A stretch of DNA of 17,120 bases from the NCBI GenBank assembly GCA_964598695.1, contig CAZRDB010000113.1, positions 1 through 17,120 of the forward strand, in the 5' to 3' direction. The notes beneath the pieces are model-generated. The model worked only from the letters and a program-made list of their open reading frames with translations, did not search any database and was not told the DNA's origin. Both the position numbers and the translations under genes were made by a program. The stretch is from CAZRDB01 sp964598695 (GTDB lineage: Bacteria; Armatimonadota; Zipacnadia; UBA1398). Positions 13,197-17,120 of this stretch are shown here, piece by piece (position 1 is the first letter of the stretch; every line of letters begins with the position of its first letter).

Positions 13197-14279
13197 CTAC
13201 CTCCCCAGTGTCCGGCCGCGGTCGATGAAGTGTCGCATGGTCGCGTAGTCGATCTGCGGCGGCTCGGAGTGATCGGAGTGGAGCACGTAGCCGCCTCCGC
13301 CCTGGACGACGGGGAGGATCTTCCTGTCCATCTCGGCGTCGAGGGCCGCGAGGTCGTTCGAGATCAGGCAGCGGACATCGACGCCGCCGTAGAAGGCGAT
13401 CCGGTCGCCGAAGCGTCGGAAGAGCGTCGGCAGGTCCATCCCGGCCTTGACCTCCATCGCCTGGAGGCAGTCCATCCCGGCCTCGATCAGCCCCGGCACG
13501 AGCGGCTCGACGTACCCGCAGGAGTGGACGATCACCTTGCAGCCGAGCGAGTGCGCGTAGTCGAAGAGGCGCTTGTGGCCCGGGAAGATGATCTCCTGGT
13601 ACATGGCGGGCGACATGAACGGCCGCTCCTTGAAGCCCATGTCCTCGTAGAAGAAGAGGCCGTCCGGCGCGCCCTCCTCCGCGAAGAGCTGCTCCAGGTG
13701 GTTGATCGTCAGATCGGTGTAGACGTGGACCATGTCGAGCACCCACTCGGGATCCTCGGCCATGCCGATCAACATCGACTCGTGGCCGCACAGGGGGTGC
13801 ATCTGCTCGAACGGCGCGACGCCGCCCCAGCAGAAGAACCGCTCGCGCTCGGCGGCGAAGCGCTTGGCGTCCCGATAGCCCTCGAAGCCGATCCTGCGGC
13901 GGTCGAACTCGACCAGGCGCGGGCGGGCGAACTCCTCCCACGCGGCGCGGTCCTTGACGGTGAAGTCGACGTGCTCCGGGGTGCTGTCGTGGAGCTTGTG
14001 GCGACGGAGCGTCGCGCCGTTGCCGTCGAGTTGGAGGATCGTCTCTTCGGTCTCCTCGATGGTCACGGCCTGGAAGTCGAGGTCGACCACGCTGTTGAGC
14101 CAGCCGCCGCTGCGGAGATCCTGTTCGAAGTGCTCCGCGATGTCCTCCTCCGGGCCGATGTGCCCCTCCTCGCGCCACCGCACGATCGTCGGCCACCAGG
14201 GGCTGACGGCAACGGGGCTTCGATCGACGGGCTTGCGGTCGAGAGTGCGCTGCATGCGCTCGATGCTGGTCATCGCCAC
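13197..14279 (-). CDS. Second URO-D superfamily protein, methyltransferase-like
   Basis: A 360-residue TIM-barrel member of the uroporphyrinogen decarboxylase superfamily, only distantly similar to the one at 3372-4376. It opens with TSIERMQRTLDRKPVDRSP, the family start motif. It has His252-Ser-Cys254-Gly and Cys271, the zinc-site pattern of corrinoid-linked methyltransferases. The loop YEDMGFKERPFMSP (211-224) is typical of this branch. The reaction is probably methyl transfer or O-demethylation rather than heme synthesis; the substrate is unknown. I chose GTG at 14279 because AGGAG sits 8 bases upstream. The ATG two codons later would have overlong spacing. It lies 48 bases after the Tat-secreted glycoside-hydrolase-like gene and 83 bases before the sigma/receiver gene on the same strand, suggesting one transcript. 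Confidence 0.88.
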   Translation of the reverse strand: MAMTSIERMQRTLDRKPVDRSPVAVSPWWPTIVRWREEGHIGPEEDIAEHFEQDLRSGGWLNSVVDLDFQAVTIEETEETILQLDGNGATLRRHKLHDSTPEHVDFTVKDRAAWEEFARPRLVEFDRRRIGFEGYRDAKRFAAERERFFCWGGVAPFEQMHPLCGHESMLIGMAEDPEWVLDMVHVYTDLTINHLEQLFAEEGAPDGLFFYEDMGFKERPFMSPAMYQEIIFPGHKRLFDYAHSLGCKVIVHSCGYVEPLVPGLIEAGMDCLQAMEVKAGMDLPTLFRRFGDRIAFYGGVDVRCLISNDLAALDAEMDRKILPVVQGGGGYVLHSDHSEPPQIDYATMRHFIDRGRTLGR

Positions 14280-14327
14280 GGTGGCGTCTCCTGTTCCGGC
14301 GTCTCCACAACGCCGTGCGGGGTGCTA

Positions 14328-16586
14328 CTACACGAGAGGGCTCGGCAGTGCGAGCCGCCTCCAGTTCGAGGTGAGACGGAGCAGTTCCTTCGGGAGCGGG
14401 CCGTCGTACGCCTGGATCCAGCCGACGAGGCGGCCCGATGTGTCGCGTCGGAGCGCGAGGTCGATCGGCTGTGGGAGGTCGATCCGTACGCCGCCGCCAC
14501 GGAACGCCGAGAGCCCGCCGGCCGCGAGCGCCTCCAGCCGGCCTCGGGCGTCGAGGCGGACGGCGAGCAAGCCCTCGGCGCGGGCCGCGACCGGGTGGCC
14601 GCCGAAATCCTCCTCGAGGGAGAACGGATCGCCGGCCGGGTCGGTGCTCGCGCGGACGAAGACGCGGGTGCCGTCGAGCATCCGGCTGTGGCCGTCGAGG
14701 GCGGGCTCGGTCAGGTCGAGGCCCCACGACGCCACGCGGATCGCCGGGCTGTGACGCGGCACACCCAGGTCCTCGAGATGGCGGATCAGCGCATCGACGG
14801 TCTCCTCGGCCGAGAGCGCGCCGGCAGGCGCGGCGTCGGCGAGCGGGACACCGTCGAAGCCCCGGGTCCACGACCCGACGGTGCAGACGGTCGTGGGACC
14901 CTCGACTGAGCGTCGGAGGAAGCGCGTGAGGTCCTCGCCCTCAAACTCCGGGTTCGCCACGAGCAGCACGGTGTAGCGTTGGTCGCCGTACCGCACCCAG
15001 CCGTCGCGGTCGACGTCGAGGGCGCCGGAGAGCAGCTCGCTCGAGGGGATGAGGTCGGCCGGGTAGCCGGCCGACCAGAAGCGCTCGGCGAGGGCGACCC
15101 CTGAATCGGGGTAGCTCCCGCCGGCCCAGTTCATCGCCGACCAGTGGCCGAAGACAACGGCCGCGGGGCAGTCGAGCGGCGCACCGGTGATGAGGTTCAG
15201 TAGGCGGACCCGGCACTCGGCGCGGAGGAGCGGGGCGTGGAGGAGGCCACTCGGGTCGATCGGCCCCTCGACCGGCCACTGCGGGTGGTAGTTGACCCGC
15301 CCGCCCGCGAGGGCGGAGGCCCACACCTCGCGCTCGTACTCGGCCACAGCCGGCGCGTAGTACATGTTCCACCACGCCGGGCTCCGCCACTTCTTGGCGA
15401 GCGCCGTGCGGCAGCAGTAGGGGGTGATCTCGTCGGTCTGGGCGAGGGCGCGTCGGGCTCCCCACCACGAGAGACCGTTCTTCTTGATCTCCTGGATCCC
15501 CGGGTAGGGCCACCAGGTCGGGTGCGTCGCGGAGAGCGCATCGGGGCCGAACGTCTCCCGCACGGCGTCGTGGAAGTCGCACTCGAGCGCGACGTGTCGC
15601 TCCCAGCACATGCGCTGGAAGAGGTTCACGGCATGGGCTCGCTCGTTGTCGCGGCCCGCTTCGCCCTGGTACATCAGCAGCGCGTCGGCCACGAGGTCGC
15701 GGCCGTGCGAGACACGGCCGTACTCCTCGGCCATGGCGGGCGAGAACCAGACATCGTTGTGCGCGGGGTTGCCGTCGAAGCAGGGGGGGAAGCCCCACTC
15801 GTCCTTGCAGGCTCCCGCGAGCGGCAGCTCGCGGTAGAACCGGAGGATCTCCCGCTGGAACTCCATGAGGTGCGGGGCGAAGACGTCGGCCGCGAGATGG
15901 GTGAAGACCGCGAGCAGCGCGATGTGGCTGCGGCCCTGCAGCGCCCCGTCCGGCGCCGCCACGGCCACGGCCGCGGGCGTCGCCTCGGTCACGGTGCAGG
16001 CGGCCGTGATCTCGAGCAGGCTTCCCGCGGCGATCGCGTCCTCCGCGAGGTCGAACGCATAGACCCGTTCCACCCGCCCTGCGAGCGCGGTGTAGTGGGT
16101 TGTGCACACGGTGTAGTGGTCGTCGAGGTCCTGGCTCTCGACGCGGCACGCGGTGGTCTCGCCCGCGACGGGGTGGATCCGGATCGACAGCATCTCCTGG
16201 AGCTCGTGCGGGTGCGCGGCGCGGAACGCCTCGCGGGCGAGCCGCACGTCGAGGTCCATCACGATGCCGATGCCGTGCGCGCGCGCGGCCTCCGTCGCCC
16301 GGCCGATCTGCTCGCGCGTTGCCGCCTGGGTGACCTCGACCAGCGGCGCCCGAATGCTGGTCGTCAGGAGCCGGTAGGGCGAGTGGCCGGCCAGCAGCTC
16401 GAGCGACGGCCGCCATCCGTCGGGCTCGAACTCCGCGGGCGACCAGAACCAGCAACCGATCTGCGGCGCGACGCCGTCGGGTAGGTGCGGCGAGGACACG
16501 GCGACCTCCGGTCCGGAGTCTGCGCGGGCGATCCCGCCGGCGACCAGCCCGGCCGCGGCGCTGGCGATCCACGTGCGACGGTCCAT
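14328..16586 (-). CDS. Tat-secreted glycoside-hydrolase-like protein
   Basis: A 752-residue exported protein. The leader MDRRTWIASAAAGLVAGG has a twin arginine followed by a hydrophobic stretch and ends near ARADS, consistent with Tat export. Residues 40-450 look like a TIM barrel with an insert (about 140-215). Glu263 in CKDEWG and Glu386 in TDEITPYCC are candidate acid/base and nucleophile residues for a clan GH-A type glycosidase. Residues 470-600 (AAVVFGHWSAMNWAGG, then YTVLLVANPEFEG) resemble the flavodoxin-like trimerisation domain found after the barrel in beta-galactosidase-type proteins. The C-terminus is beta-rich. The specific family is not assigned. The ATG at 16586 is preceded by GGGAGG; an upstream in-frame ATG at 16649 overlaps the preceding gene. 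It is the second gene of the run, 25 bases after the C_GCAxxG_C_C gene. Confidence 0.75.
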   Translation of the reverse strand: MDRRTWIASAAAGLVAGGIARADSGPEVAVSSPHLPDGVAPQIGCWFWSPAEFEPDGWRPSLELLAGHSPYRLLTTSIRAPLVEVTQAATREQIGRATEAARAHGIGIVMDLDVRLAREAFRAAHPHELQEMLSIRIHPVAGETTACRVESQDLDDHYTVCTTHYTALAGRVERVYAFDLAEDAIAAGSLLEITAACTVTEATPAAVAVAAPDGALQGRSHIALLAVFTHLAADVFAPHLMEFQREILRFYRELPLAGACKDEWGFPPCFDGNPAHNDVWFSPAMAEEYGRVSHGRDLVADALLMYQGEAGRDNERAHAVNLFQRMCWERHVALECDFHDAVRETFGPDALSATHPTWWPYPGIQEIKKNGLSWWGARRALAQTDEITPYCCRTALAKKWRSPAWWNMYYAPAVAEYEREVWASALAGGRVNYHPQWPVEGPIDPSGLLHAPLLRAECRVRLLNLITGAPLDCPAAVVFGHWSAMNWAGGSYPDSGVALAERFWSAGYPADLIPSSELLSGALDVDRDGWVRYGDQRYTVLLVANPEFEGEDLTRFLRRSVEGPTTVCTVGSWTRGFDGVPLADAAPAGALSAEETVDALIRHLEDLGVPRHSPAIRVASWGLDLTEPALDGHSRMLDGTRVFVRASTDPAGDPFSLEEDFGGHPVAARAEGLLAVRLDARGRLEALAAGGLSAFRGGGVRIDLPQPIDLALRRDTSGRLVGWIQAYDGPLPKELLRLTSNWRRLALPSPLV

Positions 16587-16611
16587 GGGGGCCTCCCGTC
16601 CCGGTCGTGCG

Positions 16612-17052
16612 CTATGCGAAGAGCATCCGCTCGAGGATCTCGGCGGCATTGCGCACGAGCCCGGGGCAGATCGTACGGGTGAGGCCGCGATCGTGGATCT
16701 CGGCGGCTCCCTCGGCGGTTCCGTAGTCGTAGCCGAGCAGATCGCGGCAGGCCAGCGCGCCGTGGGCCGCGCGGAAGTCGTCCAGGAAGGCGCCGGCCAT
16801 CGCGTAGATCCGGGCCTTGGAGTCGGGGGTGGTCTCGCTCTCTCCGAAGCGAAGGCCGATGGCCATCAGGGCGCCGGCGACGGCCCCGCAGGTGTCGCCC
16901 TGGCGGCCCATGCCTCCGCCGAGCGGCGCCGAGAGCCGGACGGCGGTGTCTCGGTCGAGCCCGAGGGCGACCGCGAACGGCACGAAGACGGACTGCGCGC
17001 AGTTGTGGCCGCGCTCAGTGAACAGCGCGACGGCTTCCTCGATTCGATCCAC
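16612..17052 (-). CDS. C_GCAxxG_C_C family redox-type protein
   Basis: A 146-residue protein of the C_GCAxxG_C_C family. Cys18 lies in HNCAQSV, the central motif is GGGMGRQGDTCGAVAG with Cys55, and later cysteines are Cys102 (ACRDLLG) and Cys129 (TICPGL). The length is normal for the family. The spacing suggests metal or cluster binding, or thiol redox chemistry. Biochemical function in the family is not well established, though genes of this type often lie near oxidoreductases and methyl-transfer enzymes. The start is GTG at 17052 with a weak AGAGAG upstream. It is the first visible gene of the minus-strand run and lies 25 bases before the Tat-secreted gene. It could itself follow a promoter in the AT-richer edge sequence. 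Confidence 0.85.
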   Translation of the reverse strand: MDRIEEAVALFTERGHNCAQSVFVPFAVALGLDRDTAVRLSAPLGGGMGRQGDTCGAVAGALMAIGLRFGESETTPDSKARIYAMAGAFLDDFRAAHGALACRDLLGYDYGTAEGAAEIHDRGLTRTICPGLVRNAAEILERMLFA

Positions 17053-17120
17053 AGTCTCTCTCGCTCTCTAATGACCTTCCGTAAAACAGTGTAGCTCACA
17101 AAAAGGAGAAGTGCTGGGAG
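17053..17120. other. AT-richer window edge upstream of the five-gene run
   Basis: The last 50 or so bases are much less GC-rich than the rest of the window. As the region just upstream of the C_GCAxxG_C_C gene it could hold a promoter, but I find no convincing -35/-10 pair reading leftward. The similarly AT-rich left end suggests that both may be contig-edge sequence. Confidence 0.3.

Noticed and set aside
12744..14909. A 721-codon plus-strand open frame across the sigma, URO-D and glycoside-hydrolase-like genes
   Set aside because: No motif, biased composition, and it covers three well-supported minus-strand genes.

Overview
The window is a very GC-rich bacterial segment that is densely coded on both strands. 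No intergenic gap exceeds 170 bases. I see no tRNA, rRNA, CRISPR array, insertion sequence or prophage gene. Gene content suggests a diderm (outer-membrane) lineage: a lipoprotein, a Tat-type secreted enzyme, a probable outer-membrane barrel protein, large secreted glycoside-hydrolase-like proteins, and two corrinoid-methyltransferase-like members of the uroporphyrinogen decarboxylase (URO-D) superfamily. This mix is familiar from Armatimonadota, Hydrogenedentota and Planctomycetota, but I cannot place the organism from sequence alone. Shine-Dalgarno sites are strong, and several genes appear to start with TTG or GTG.

Layout. (1) About 3244 down to 45, minus strand: a tight cassette of a zinc-ribbon P-loop GTPase, a coiled-coil protein of unknown family, and a double AAA+ protein (degenerate first module, active ClpB-D2-like second module). 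The last gene is cut by the window edge. (2) 3372-4687, plus strand: a divergent URO-D-family protein, then a 71-residue zinc-finger protein. The latter's ribosome-binding site lies in a long inverted repeat that carries a perfect anti-Shine-Dalgarno arm. (3) 8095 down to 4714, minus strand: a secreted glycoside-hydrolase-like protein and an RNase HI-type protein. (4) 8265-10561, plus strand: P-II signal protein, ammonium transporter and a small exported barrel-like protein, forming a nitrogen-uptake operon. (5) 17052 down to 10566, minus strand: a five-gene run of a C_GCAxxG_C_C redox-type protein, a Tat-secreted glycoside-hydrolase-like protein, a second URO-D-family protein, a sigma factor fused in frame to a response-regulator receiver domain, and a phosphotriesterase-family lipoprotein.

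How the genes may work together. Region 4 is a standard P-II/Amt ammonium module with an unusual exported third gene. Region 5 looks like a catabolic operon: extracytoplasmic sugar or ester hydrolysis, then possible C1/methyl-group transfer, under a built-in regulator. Region 1 is the best candidate for an undescribed system. A GTPase with a zinc ribbon, a coiled-coil linker and a ClpB-type remodeller resemble the architecture of NTP-dependent conflict or signalling systems, but no effector is visible and the cassette continues outside the window. The most striking nucleic-acid signal is the stem that buries the Shine-Dalgarno of the zinc-finger gene.

Both window ends (about 1-60 and 17070-17120) are visibly less GC-rich than the rest. 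The left end also breaks a conserved protein family sequence abruptly, so both look like contig-edge sequence.
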